Source of the DNA: Myxococcales bacterium
Lineage (GTDB): Bacteria; Myxococcota_A; Polyangia; Polyangiales; Houyiibacteriaceae
Length of the DNA stretch: 64,000 nucleotides
Reading direction: 5' to 3'
Assembly (NCBI GenBank): GCA_024640845.1
Contig: JAHEEE010000011.1
Location: forward strand, 1-64,000
This document shows, piece by piece, positions 1 through 9,201 of the stretch. The translations under genes and the position numbers were made by a program. The notes under the pieces are model-generated. The model searched no databases and was not told the origin of the DNA. It saw only the letters and a list, made by a program, of their open reading frames with translations. The first letter of the stretch is position 1, and the number at the start of each line of letters is the position of its first letter.

Positions 1-48
1 GTGCACATCCTGACCGTGTACGGTGTGGGCTACAAGCTGGTCTGTTAG
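1..48 (+). CDS. C-terminal fragment of an OmpR/PhoB-type response regulator (5' end outside window)
   Basis: Frame 1 reads VHILTVYGVGYKLVC*, the typical winged-helix C-terminus (TVxGxGYxL). Confidence 0.7.
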   Translation: MHILTVYGVGYKLVC

Positions 49-52
49 TCGA

Positions 53-193
53 ATGGGAACCGGAGTCACTACTTTTCTCTGGTACGGCCTCTGCGGTGGT
101 GTCGTCGCCCTCACCGTCGTCGTCGGCGTCGGTCTCTTCATGTGGGGTAACCACAAAGAGAAGCGTCGAAAACAGAATCCGCCGCCGTCTTGA
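53..193 (+). CDS. Small single-TM hypothetical protein (46 aa)
   Basis: ATG at 53, reads MGTGVTTFLWYGLCGGVVALTVVVGVGLFMWGNHKEKRRKQNPPPS*; one hydrophobic helix plus basic tail. Confidence 0.4.
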   Translation: MGTGVTTFLWYGLCGGVVALTVVVGVGLFMWGNHKEKRRKQNPPPS

Positions 194-259
194 CCAGGTG
201 GTGACTGCTCTGTACAACCATTCCGCTTTGCATCGAACGGGGATTTACGAGGAAACCTT

Positions 260-715
260 TTGCCAGGAGAACGACAACGAGGCCGAATTGGCCGCCGACT
301 GGCAATAGCCATCTATTCGATCGCCCTCGCCTACTTGGTCATCGTCGGGTTTGCCTCGGTCATCCCCCAGGTCTTCTGGCCCAAGAGCGACGAATCGTTC
401 GATCTAGATTGCCCGGACGGCCTCGAGCTACTTCGCCACGAGGTGGACGAGCTACGGCTTGCTTACCTCGCGACCAACGAAACCGATCCAACCGCCATGA
501 AAAAGGCGCTTCATTCTTGGGATCTGAGGCTCAACGCCCTCCAAAAGCGCTGCGACGAAGACCAAGTAGACTTACTCAACCGCTATCGCCACCGTGTAGA
601 GCTCAACCTGCAGCGATACATGCGTGAGGACGCCCCTCTTGCGGAGCGCGTGAGCGAAACCGTCGGCTCTACGGCCGATTCCCCAATTCCCGCAACACCG
701 GAGCCCACTCCATGA
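260..715 (+). CDS. Hypothetical membrane-anchored protein
   Basis: 151 aa ORF with N-terminal TM helix; stop overlaps start of the next gene (712). Confidence 0.6.
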   Translation: MPGERQRGRIGRRLAIAIYSIALAYLVIVGFASVIPQVFWPKSDESFDLDCPDGLELLRHEVDELRLAYLATNETDPTAMKKALHSWDLRLNALQKRCDEDQVDLLNRYRHRVELNLQRYMREDAPLAERVSETVGSTADSPIPATPEPTP

Positions 716-2352
716 CAGAGCCGCCCGAAGAGGAAGGCGCCCAGACGTTCGAAGAGCTTGGCCTATCCAAAGAAGTCCTCACCGCGTTGAAAGACATGGG
801 GTGGGAGACCCCGACCCCCGTGCAGCGCGATTCCTACCCGCTCGCCATCGCCGGACACGATATCATCGTGCAGTCGCGCACGGGTACGGGCAAGACCGGC
901 GCCTTCGGTATCCCACTCGTCGACAAGCTGATCACCGAGGAAGGGGACGAGCAGGCGCTGGTGCTCGCGCCCACCCGCGAGCTTGCGTTGCAGAGCGCCG
1001 CCGAAATCGAAAAGCTCGGCGCGCATCGAAACATCGATACCGTCGCCGTATATGGAGGCGCTTCGATGGACCGGCAGGTACGGGCGCTCGAGAAAGGCGC
1101 TCGGGTCATCAGCGGCACGCCAGGTCGCGTGCTGGACCACCTCAAGCGCGGAACGATGGATGCCTCGAAATTGCGGTTCCTCGTGCTCGACGAAGCCGAC
1201 GAGATGTTGTCGATGGGCTTTGCCAAAGAGCTCCACGCGATCATCGAAAGGCTCCCGAAAAAGCGGCAGACACTGCTGTTTTCCGCAACGGTCGACCGTG
1301 CGATCAAGCGAGTCGCCGAAAAGCACATGCACGATCCGCAGTTCCTCGGACTGTCGGGTGACCACGTAGGTGCGCTCGGAATCGAGCACTTCGTGTACAT
1401 GGTGAGCGGCGTTGGACGCGTCGCGAACCTCATCACGGTCCTCGAGACGGAGGATCCGGAGAGCGCTCTGATCTTCTGCAACACGAAAGCGGAAACGGAG
1501 GAGGTCTCCGCGGCCCTTCAACGAGCCGGCTTCAATGCGGAGTGGCTAAACGGAGATCGTCCTCAAAAAGAGCGCGAGGAAGTGCTCGACCGAGTGAGGC
1601 GCGAGGAGATACGGTTCTTGGTCGCCACGGATGTGGCCGCGCGGGGCATCGACGTCTCTCACTTGACGCACGTCATCAATTTCTCGCTACCCGAGAACGT
1701 CGAGCAATACGTCCACCGCACCGGACGCACTGGTCGGGCTGGACGAACGGGCACCGCAATCACGCTCGTAGGCCCCACGGAGCTCGGAATCCTGTACTAC
1801 CTGCGACTGCAGTACCGTATCTTCCCGGTCGAGCGTACCCTGCCAAGTGAAGGGGAGCAGCGAACGCGCCAGGAAGCCGATCGGATCGCGATGATCGACG
1901 CTGCCTATCCGAAGCCCCCGGGCGAGCGCGACCTCGCGCTGGTGCGACGGTTTCTGACGCACGCCAACGCCGAGCGAATGCTCGCCGGCCTTCTTGGCGC
2001 GTTCTTCGGGGAAGAGACCGGAGACGTCGACAAGGTCGCGGCCGCCAAGCGTCGTCGAGGCAAGCAGCACCCTGATGACCACAGCCAGGTCGACTCGGAT
2101 GACGAGGAGCCCGAAACCACCACGCTCTACGTGAACATCGGTCGGCAGGATGAGCTCAAAGCGTCCGAGCTCGGACGCCTCCTGCGCGATCGCACCGGTC
2201 TCAAGCGCAAAGAAATCGGCCGAATTCGGGTTCGCGACAAGCATTCGCTCGTCGACGTCCCCGAGGACCGCGCCCAGGAGGTGATCGAGTCGATGGCGGG
2301 CGCCGTGCTGCGGGACCGGGAGCTCGAGCTAGAGCTCGCCGAGAACGGATAG
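712..2352 (+). CDS. DEAD-box ATP-dependent RNA helicase with C-terminal DbpA-like RNA-binding domain
   Basis: Motifs RTGTGKTGAF, PTRELALQ, GTPGR, DEAD, SAT, HRTGRTGR; C-term TTLYVNIGRQDELKASELGRLL...IGRIRVRDKHSLVDVPED. Confidence 0.95.
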   Translation: MTEPPEEEGAQTFEELGLSKEVLTALKDMGWETPTPVQRDSYPLAIAGHDIIVQSRTGTGKTGAFGIPLVDKLITEEGDEQALVLAPTRELALQSAAEIEKLGAHRNIDTVAVYGGASMDRQVRALEKGARVISGTPGRVLDHLKRGTMDASKLRFLVLDEADEMLSMGFAKELHAIIERLPKKRQTLLFSATVDRAIKRVAEKHMHDPQFLGLSGDHVGALGIEHFVYMVSGVGRVANLITVLETEDPESALIFCNTKAETEEVSAALQRAGFNAEWLNGDRPQKEREEVLDRVRREEIRFLVATDVAARGIDVSHLTHVINFSLPENVEQYVHRTGRTGRAGRTGTAITLVGPTELGILYYLRLQYRIFPVERTLPSEGEQRTRQEADRIAMIDAAYPKPPGERDLALVRRFLTHANAERMLAGLLGAFFGEETGDVDKVAAAKRRRGKQHPDDHSQVDSDDEEPETTTLYVNIGRQDELKASELGRLLRDRTGLKRKEIGRIRVRDKHSLVDVPEDRAQEVIESMAGAVLRDRELELELAENG

Positions 2353-2401
2353 TCCCAAATTTGGGGGCGGGTCCTCGGGTCGATTATCTTGTTCTCCGGA
2401 G

Positions 2402-4243
2402 ATGGCGGAGGGGATTGCGTCTAGTAGACCGGAGGCTTCGGGGTTGCACCCGGGGGTCGTGGTCGGCGGGAGGTTCGAGGTCGTCGACCGCGTCGACGAG
2501 GACACGCAGGCCATCATCTGGTCGGCGAAGGACCAGCAGACCAAACGCGCCCTTCTGGTCCGGGTGATTCGGCCGGACCTGGTTTCGTCCGACTCCACAC
2601 CCGAGCTCCGCGAAGCCTGCCGGACTGCGGCGACGCTTTCCCATCGCAACATCGCGCGCGTCTTCGGCGTCGGTAAGACGCCGCGCGGCGCGCACTTCAT
2701 CGCAGGCGAATGGATCGACGGCACCCGCCTCTCCGATTTCATTCAGGAGCGCAAACGCGACGGAAATCCAATATCGCTTCGCGGCATCTACAACGTCATC
2801 GCCCACCTATGCAGCGCGCTCAGCTACGCGCACGAGAAGGGACCGCATGGAACAGTGCGCCCGAGCGTGGTGTGGGTGACCCGAGGCGGGCGGGTCAAGC
2901 TGCACGACTTCGGTGTCGGTCAGGTCTTACTAGGCTCTGCAGGCCCCGACGCCTTCAAGAGTGCGGACCATGCATGCCTTGCCCCCGAAGTGAAGCGTGG
3001 GGAGCCCCCAACGCAACGAAGCGACGTCTTCGGCATCGGCGCAATCCTATATGAGCTCTTGACGACACGCGCTCCCGGCGCCGACTTCGTGCCACCGTCT
3101 CACGTACGCGACGATATCCCGGCCGAGATCGACGGGATTCTTTTCGAATGCCTGGCGCCGGACCCGAAGGACCGATTCGAGTCACCCGAGGCGGTCCGAA
3201 ACGCTTTGTTGCCGTTTGTGACCCAAGCGAACTCCTTGCCTCCTCCTGCGGATGCTGGCGTCAGCGTGGATATCGACCTCGGCTCCGTGCTGCCGCCTGC
3301 CGACCTCGACATTCCCGGTGTCGACATCGCGGGGCTTCCTCCGTTGGCGCCCCCGCCTGCGCCAAAACGCCGACGAATCGCGAGTCTCATCGAAGAGCTC
3401 TCCACTGACCCCAAGCAGCGTTGGATGGTCGCGCGCGACAAGATGGACCACGGACCGTTCAATGCGCGGGAGCTCATCGAACGGCTCAACGTCGGCGGGT
3501 TCGCGGGCGATGACATCACGATGAACGCCGACACGGGGGAGCGAAAAAAGCTCCGCGAGTGGCCGGAGTTTCGCGAGTTCGTCCTTCAGCGGGAGCATCA
3601 GGACACGGCAGCGGCCGAGCACGCTGCACGCGTGAACGCGCACCGCGCGGAGAAGCGCTCGTCCGCGATGAAGTGGCTGATCGCAGCTTCGCTCGTCGGC
3701 GTCGTGGCGCTCGCCGTGGGCGGATTTCTCCTTTCGCGATCGAGCGGCATGCGGGAGATCGCCGATATGGAGCTCGACGACTTGTTCAAGCTCGGAAAGA
3801 TCACGACCGGTGAAGCGGGTCTCCTGCCCGATCCGCCCCCTGCCAGAAAGCGCAAGCGTGGCTCGGCTGCGGCTCCCGCTCGACCCTCGAGCGGCGGATT
3901 CGCGAGCTATAACGAAGCGATGAGCCGCGCGATGGAGATCGGGGATGCCTCGCAAAGCGGCGGCGAAGGTCGACTGACCGGCAGCCAAGTCGCAAGCGTG
4001 ATGAACCGCAGCCTCAACCGCTTCTACAGCCAATGCGTGATGCCGGAGGTCAAGAGTGGAGGCAAGCCTGGCACGGTCAAGGTCGACCTCGCCATCGCCG
4101 GCAGCGGATCGGTCATGGGCGCGACGGTCCACGGCGGCAGCTCGTCGTTCCAGGGCTGCATGGGACAACAGATCAAGACCGTTCGCTTCCCAAGCTTTGG
4201 CGCCCCCCGCATGGGTGCGAGATATACCTTCACGGTCAACTGA
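2402..4243 (+). CDS. Predicted pseudokinase fused to GYF_2-like domain, TM helix and AgmX/PglI-like C-terminal domain
   Basis: Kinase-like fold with DFG and APE but HRD replaced by HGT and VAIK Lys replaced by Arg (LLVRVI); RWMVARDKMDHGPFNARELIERL; TM WLIAASLVGVVALAVGGFLL; C-term SGGKPGTVKVDLAIAGSGSV...C..FPSFG. Confidence 0.8.
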   Translation: MAEGIASSRPEASGLHPGVVVGGRFEVVDRVDEDTQAIIWSAKDQQTKRALLVRVIRPDLVSSDSTPELREACRTAATLSHRNIARVFGVGKTPRGAHFIAGEWIDGTRLSDFIQERKRDGNPISLRGIYNVIAHLCSALSYAHEKGPHGTVRPSVVWVTRGGRVKLHDFGVGQVLLGSAGPDAFKSADHACLAPEVKRGEPPTQRSDVFGIGAILYELLTTRAPGADFVPPSHVRDDIPAEIDGILFECLAPDPKDRFESPEAVRNALLPFVTQANSLPPPADAGVSVDIDLGSVLPPADLDIPGVDIAGLPPLAPPPAPKRRRIASLIEELSTDPKQRWMVARDKMDHGPFNARELIERLNVGGFAGDDITMNADTGERKKLREWPEFREFVLQREHQDTAAAEHAARVNAHRAEKRSSAMKWLIAASLVGVVALAVGGFLLSRSSGMREIADMELDDLFKLGKITTGEAGLLPDPPPARKRKRGSAAAPARPSSGGFASYNEAMSRAMEIGDASQSGGEGRLTGSQVASVMNRSLNRFYSQCVMPEVKSGGKPGTVKVDLAIAGSGSVMGATVHGGSSSFQGCMGQQIKTVRFPSFGAPRMGARYTFTVN

Positions 4244-4287
4244 AGCCCCAGGGCTGCAGCACTCAATTCCCAGAACCGAGCGCTAGC

Positions 4288-4755
4288 GCACGACGCGCGG
4301 GCGTCGAGGTGCACACGGGTCTCGAAAAAACACGATACGGGGTTTCACGGGACGGGCGGCCTGCAGATGCGGCCTCGTAGGACAGGTTGGGTCAGGCCGC
4401 GCACGCCGCCCTCGGACGGCGCGCCAATCGCGGTGGCTGCTGTCTTGCGATTGGCACTTCGTACGCCCGCTCCACCCCCTGTCGCGTTTTTCCGAGCCCC
4501 TGATGAACGACTCTTTGCATCAAAAGGGCTGCGACGGCGTGTGTACGCACAATGCCCCGGTCCAAGACATGCGCGGCAGCGCGAGCCCGAAGGGCGAAGC
4601 CCGGCGCGAAGCGCCGCCAAGCGCGAGCAAAGCGAAGCGCGCGGAGGGAGGACTACGGGTGGGGGTAGGAGATAGTGTGGGGGCGGTGGGGCGGGACAAA
4701 CAGCCGCCGAAGGCGTCCGGGCGGGTGGATGGAACAAAACCTCCCGACGCCACTC
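4288..4755 (+). repeat. Dispersed intergenic repeat, copy A (long form)
   Basis: About 390 bp aligns nearly colinearly with the reverse complement of 22290-22685; 3' part also matches 24715-24850. Confidence 0.85.
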
Positions 4756-4784
4756 GCACAGTTCTAAGCGCGTGGGCGCCCTGC

Positions 4785-5864
4785 TTAGCCCGCCTTTAGC
4801 GCTGCAGCCACCTTTGGGATTCTCGCAAAACTGTCCTTGTCGGCCGCCTTCTCGAGCGCGTCTTGCGGCGTGACCACGCCCTGCAACACCAAGCCCGAGA
4901 GGACCGCGTCGATGCTTTGCATGCCCTGACCCCCACCGCTCTGGATCAGGCTTTGCAGCATCGTGGTCTTGCCTTCGCGAATGGCGGAAGCAACCCCAGT
5001 CGTGCCAATCAGGATCTCTTGCGCGGCTACACGACCGCTGCCGTCGGCCTTGCGCAAGAGCTGCTGTGCGACGATCCCAGCCAGCGAGTCCGCGAGCATC
5101 CCGCGGATCTGCGGTTGTTGACTCGCGGGAAACGCGTTGACGAAGCGATCGATCGTCGCCGGCGCCGAGTTGGTGTGAACCGTGGCAAAGATGAGGATGC
5201 CGAAACTCGCTAGTTGGAGCGCCATCTTCATCGTTTCACGACCACGAAGCTCACCGACGAGGATGACGTCCGCGTTCTCTCGGCCCGCGCTTCGAATCGC
5301 ATCTGCGAAGCTCGGTGTGTGAACCCCCACCTCGCGGTGGCTAATCTGGCACTTGCGAGGACGGTGCACGAATTCGACCGGGTCCTCGATCGTCAGTATG
5401 TGCGCTTCACGGGTGCGATTGATGTGATCGAGCATCGCGGCAAGCGTAGTGCTCTTGCCGCTGCCCGTGGGACCCGTGACGAGCACCAGCCCGGCTGTGC
5501 GCTCCGCGAGCTCGATTACTGCGCGCGGCAGTCCCAACTGCTGTACGGTCAGGATGTCGCTCGGGATCGTGCGGAAGACGGCTCCAGGCCCGGTCGTCTT
5601 GTAGAGGTAGTTCGCGCGAAACCGCGCCTTGTCTTCGTAGCCGTACGCGAAATCGAGGTCGCGGTATGCGTGGAAGTATTCGTTCTGGTCCGGGTCGAGC
5701 AGCTCATCCATGAGGTGCTTGATCTTGATCTCGTCGAGCGGACCCTCGTCCACCGCGACGAGCTCGCCCTTCAGCCGAATCGTGGGCGGGTGTCCAACCG
5801 ACAGGTGGAGGTCCGAGCCGCCCTTGTCGAGCAGGATGTCGAAATAGTAGTCGATCGCCGGCAT
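4785..5864 (-). CDS. pilT: Type IV pilus retraction ATPase PilT
   Basis: Walker A GPTGSGKSTTLAAMLD, Asp box, ATVHTNSA His box, SAIREGK near C-terminus. Confidence 0.9.
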   Translation of the reverse strand: MPAIDYYFDILLDKGGSDLHLSVGHPPTIRLKGELVAVDEGPLDEIKIKHLMDELLDPDQNEYFHAYRDLDFAYGYEDKARFRANYLYKTTGPGAVFRTIPSDILTVQQLGLPRAVIELAERTAGLVLVTGPTGSGKSTTLAAMLDHINRTREAHILTIEDPVEFVHRPRKCQISHREVGVHTPSFADAIRSAGRENADVILVGELRGRETMKMALQLASFGILIFATVHTNSAPATIDRFVNAFPASQQPQIRGMLADSLAGIVAQQLLRKADGSGRVAAQEILIGTTGVASAIREGKTTMLQSLIQSGGGQGMQSIDAVLSGLVLQGVVTPQDALEKAADKDSFARIPKVAAALKAG

Positions 5865-5867
5865 CGC

Positions 5868-7523
5868 TCAGTTCCCTTTCTTCTTCGAGAACAGGTTGCG
5901 CGAGGCACCCGTGCTTCCGGACTCTGTCGCCTGCGGTCCGCTGCCGCCTGGCGGCATCTGTCCGATGAGCCGTGGGTCATCCGCATGACGCTTTGCGGTG
6001 TCGATCGTGATCGTCCCTGCTTCGACGAGCGCGTTGAGCGAATCCTCGATGCGGATCATGCCGAAGCCACGGCCGCGCTGCAGGAGACTCGGGAGCTGGA
6101 AGAGCTTGTCGTCGCGAATGAGGCTCCAGAGCGCCATCCCGCCGCTCAGGAGCTCGGTCGCGGCGACGAGGCCCCTCCCATCCCTGCGCGCAACCAGGCG
6201 TTGGCAGACGACGAACTTCAGCGCCCCGGCGAGCGTCGCACGCACCTGAGACTGGTCATCCGGAGGGAACATGTCGATGAGGCGGTCGATGCTGCTCGCC
6301 CCCGATGGAGTGCTCATGGTCGCGAACACCAAATGACCCGTCTCCGCCGCCTCGAGCGCCTTCTCCACGGTCTCCCGATCGCGAAGCTCGCCGATGGCAA
6401 TCACGTCCGGATCCTCTCGAAGCGACCCCTTCAGGGCGCTGTGGAAGCTCGTCGTATGCGAGCCGACCTCGCGTTGAGTGACGATGGCCTTCTTGATCGG
6501 GTGAATGATCTCTACTGGGTCCTCGACAGTGATGATGTGGACGGCCTTCGCGGCATTGAACATATCCACGAGAGCTGCGAGCGTGGTCGTCTTGCCGGCA
6601 CCGCTCGGTCCGGAAACGACCACGAGCCCTTGGTGATAGTCGAGCATCTTCTTGAGCTCGACTGGCAAACCGAGTGCCTCCAACGAGGGCGGCTCGTCCA
6701 TGATCAGGCGGAAGCATCCCTTCACGCCGGTACGCTGCTTGTTCACGTTGACTCGCAGGCGGCCAGCGCCCTCGACCTCGCATGCGAAGTCCGCATACCC
6801 CAACTCATCGAACTGCTTCCTATTTCTCTCGTCGAGAAGCGGAAGCGTCATGTTTCGCGCCTGATCGTCGCTGAGCAGCTCTCCCTGTGCGATCATGTAC
6901 CCGCCGCATCGGAAGCGGGGCGGCTGATCCGACATGACGTGCACATCGCTTGCACCTTGGCGGCGCGCATCGCTCAACAACGCGCAGAGCTCTCGGGAGG
7001 CCTTCATCGGCACACCACCCGAAGCGAGGGGCTTGACGGGGGATGCTTCCGGAGGGGGCCGATAGGAGATCCGCGGCGCTTCGAGTTGCGCGGGTTTCGG
7101 TTCGGCGATCTTCGGAGCCGAGGGCGCCGCGACCACCTCCTCGGCCACGATCCGATTCGCAGGCTTGCGCGACCTCGCCGAGGTTCGAATCGACGCAATG
7201 GGCACCTTCGGCGGATCGGTGTGTCGTCCGTCTCGGCGAACGCGAAGCATGAGCATCGAACCGGATCGCGCCATCGTCGCGACGTAGTGCACCCCATTGA
7301 TCTCGGTCGTCACTGCGGGTGAGGCGCCATCTCCTTCGGGCACCAATTTCTCGAGCGGCGTATTGCTGACCAGCCTCAGGATGTGCTTTGCACTCAGCGG
7401 TTCGCGGGTGACCGGTTTGAGCTTGCCCTTCTTTTTTGCCGCCGCGGTCGCCCCGCTCTGGAAAACGATCTCCGTGACATCACCCCGATCGAGGTACTGA
7501 AGGAACTTCCTGAGCTCTTGCAC
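5868..7523 (-). CDS. PilT/PilU-like secretion ATPase with long N-terminal extension
   Basis: Walker A GPSGAGKTTTLAALVD, EDPVEIIHP, GELRDRETVEKALEAAETGHLVFATMST; roughly 180 aa N-terminal extension. Confidence 0.85.
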   Translation of the reverse strand: MQELRKFLQYLDRGDVTEIVFQSGATAAAKKKGKLKPVTREPLSAKHILRLVSNTPLEKLVPEGDGASPAVTTEINGVHYVATMARSGSMLMLRVRRDGRHTDPPKVPIASIRTSARSRKPANRIVAEEVVAAPSAPKIAEPKPAQLEAPRISYRPPPEASPVKPLASGGVPMKASRELCALLSDARRQGASDVHVMSDQPPRFRCGGYMIAQGELLSDDQARNMTLPLLDERNRKQFDELGYADFACEVEGAGRLRVNVNKQRTGVKGCFRLIMDEPPSLEALGLPVELKKMLDYHQGLVVVSGPSGAGKTTTLAALVDMFNAAKAVHIITVEDPVEIIHPIKKAIVTQREVGSHTTSFHSALKGSLREDPDVIAIGELRDRETVEKALEAAETGHLVFATMSTPSGASSIDRLIDMFPPDDQSQVRATLAGALKFVVCQRLVARRDGRGLVAATELLSGGMALWSLIRDDKLFQLPSLLQRGRGFGMIRIEDSLNALVEAGTITIDTAKRHADDPRLIGQMPPGGSGPQATESGSTGASRNLFSKKKGN

Positions 7524-7692
7524 GATTACAATATTAACGTGAAAGTCTAGTGTGAATCAAATCACAACGGGAAGGGTTTGAAAGAGGACTACCTGGGTTA
7601 CGATGAGGCTGGAAATCCAACGAATCCGTTCGTTTGACACCCCTCGCCCCCCGTTGCTAGCGTTTTTGTATCCCACAACACCAATCCCGCCC

Positions 7693-7722
7693 TTGTCCGT
7701 AGGCAACGGAAAAGTGTAATAT
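7693..7722 (+). promoter_or_regulatory. Candidate sigma70-like promoter TTGTCC-N18-TAATAT
   Basis: AT-rich intergenic region; -10 box ends 10 nt before ATG at 7733. Confidence 0.3.
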
Positions 7723-7732
7723 AAGTATCAGG

Positions 7733-8464
7733 ATGTCCGAGGAAAAAGAGTCTTCCGTTTTGTTCAACCTGCGCGAGCTCATGAACCTCGAAGAGGATCG
7801 TGTTCGCGACGAAGAAGAGGAACGGCTTCGACGCGAGGCTGCCGAGCGCGAGCGAATCGCCGCCGAGGCGCAGCGAAGACAGGAAGAGGCGGAAGCGAAG
7901 CGCCGTGCCGAAGAGGAAGCGCAGCTCGAGCAGATGCGCCGGCAACGCGAGGAAGAAGAGCGTCTGGTACGCGAGCGCAAAGAAGCGGAGCTTCGCGTGC
8001 GCCTCGAGCAAGAAGCGGCCGAGAAGGCAGAAGCACATCGACGACAGCTCGACCACGAACGCGAGCTTGCAGCGATTACGGCGAAGCAACGAAAAGGAAT
8101 TCACCCAGGACTGTTTGCTGCAGTCGCAGTGCTGATGCTCGGGCTCGGCACGGGCTGGTACTTCGGTGTTTACAAACCAGAGGTACAGCGGCGCGAGGCC
8201 GCCGCGATCGCTGCGAAGATGGAAGCCGAGCGCGCGGCGCGCGAAGCAGAAGAGGCGCGCGCGGCCGCCGAGCTCGAGGCGCAGAAGCGCGCCGAAGCAG
8301 AAGCAGAAAAGGAACGGCTCGCCGAGAAGGCTCGTCGCGAAGCGCAAGCCGCGGCCGCGGCGCGCAGAGCTGCAGCCCCTAGCAAACCAGCCAAACAGCG
8401 CAGCAGCTCGCGCTCCCGCAAGGCCGACACCGACGATCCGTTGGCTGGACTGGACAGTCTCTAA
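7733..8464 (+). CDS. Hypothetical coiled-coil membrane protein
   Basis: Highly charged E/R/A-rich helices on both sides of one TM helix (GLFAAVAVLMLGLGTGWYFGVY). Confidence 0.75.
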   Translation: MSEEKESSVLFNLRELMNLEEDRVRDEEEERLRREAAERERIAAEAQRRQEEAEAKRRAEEEAQLEQMRRQREEEERLVRERKEAELRVRLEQEAAEKAEAHRRQLDHERELAAITAKQRKGIHPGLFAAVAVLMLGLGTGWYFGVYKPEVQRREAAAIAAKMEAERAAREAEEARAAAELEAQKRAEAEAEKERLAEKARREAQAAAAARRAAAPSKPAKQRSSSRSRKADTDDPLAGLDSL

Positions 8465-8493
8465 TCCGCACCGTAGCGTTGCTGCGGTGATCC

Positions 8494-9201
8494 ATGAATG
8501 AGAACGACCCAGGGTCGCGCATCGCGCTGGCGCTCGACGTCCCCGACCTCGACACAGCAGAGCGGCTCATCTCGCAAACGCGCGAGCACATCGGCGTGTT
8601 CAAAGTCGGCCTGGAGCTCTATACGAGCGTCGGCCCTGCGGCGGTGGAGGCGGTGCACGCGGCAGGCGCACGGTGCTTCCTCGACCTGAAGCTCCACGAC
8701 ATTCCCGCAACGATGGGCCGCTCGGTGGCACGGGCGGCTGCGATGGGAGTCGCGTATCTCACGGTCCACGGCATGGCTGGGGCGGAGTCCCTGCGCTGCG
8801 CAGAACGAGACGCAGGCGGAACGAAATTGCTCGCCGTGACCGTTCTCACCAGCCTGGACGAGAGGGCGCTCGACGAGATTGGTCTCGAAGGTGGCCCGGC
8901 CGGAGCCGCGGAACGTCTAGCGAAGCTCGCATGGGATGCGGGCGTGCGCGGCTTTGTCACCTCGGCGCACGAATGCGTGTCGTTGCGCCGAGCGCTCGGT
9001 CCCGACGCGTTCTTGGTAACGCCGGGAATTCGTCCTGCTGGGGCCGATATCGGCGATCAGAGGCGGGTGATGACACCGGCTGACGCCATCGATGCAGGCG
9101 CCGACATGCTCGTCGTGGGCCGGCCGATTCGCGACGCCAGCGATCCAACGACCGCCGCCTCCGACATTGCGAGCCAAGTGGCCGCGGCCCTTGCGCGATG
9201 A
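8494..9201 (+). CDS. pyrF: Orotidine 5'-phosphate decarboxylase
   Basis: ALDVPDLDTAERLI, FLDLKLHDIPATMGRSV, VTPGIRPAGADIGDQRRVMTPADAIDAGADMLVVGRPI. Confidence 0.95.
   Translation: MNENDPGSRIALALDVPDLDTAERLISQTREHIGVFKVGLELYTSVGPAAVEAVHAAGARCFLDLKLHDIPATMGRSVARAAAMGVAYLTVHGMAGAESLRCAERDAGGTKLLAVTVLTSLDERALDEIGLEGGPAGAAERLAKLAWDAGVRGFVTSAHECVSLRRALGPDAFLVTPGIRPAGADIGDQRRVMTPADAIDAGADMLVVGRPIRDASDPTTAASDIASQVAAALAR

Noticed and set aside
4446-4463. TTGGCACTTCGTACGC, a sigma54-like -24/-12 spacing inside repeat copy A (also in copy C)
   Set aside because: Correct spacing but -12 region (ACGC) lacks the consensus TT, and no gene is suitably placed downstream
4345-4737. ORFs inside the repeat copies (e.g. 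4345-4737 -, 4367-4675 +, 22002-22586 -)
   Set aside because: A stretch such as RLALRTPAPxPxAxFRAPxERLFAxxGLRR is shared between copies, but frames shift between copies and there are no RBS or domain features; better explained as a non-coding repeat
5214-7322. 702-aa + strand ORF antisense to the PilT paralogs
   Set aside because: Low-complexity R/L/E-rich mirror of real coding sequence on the minus strand
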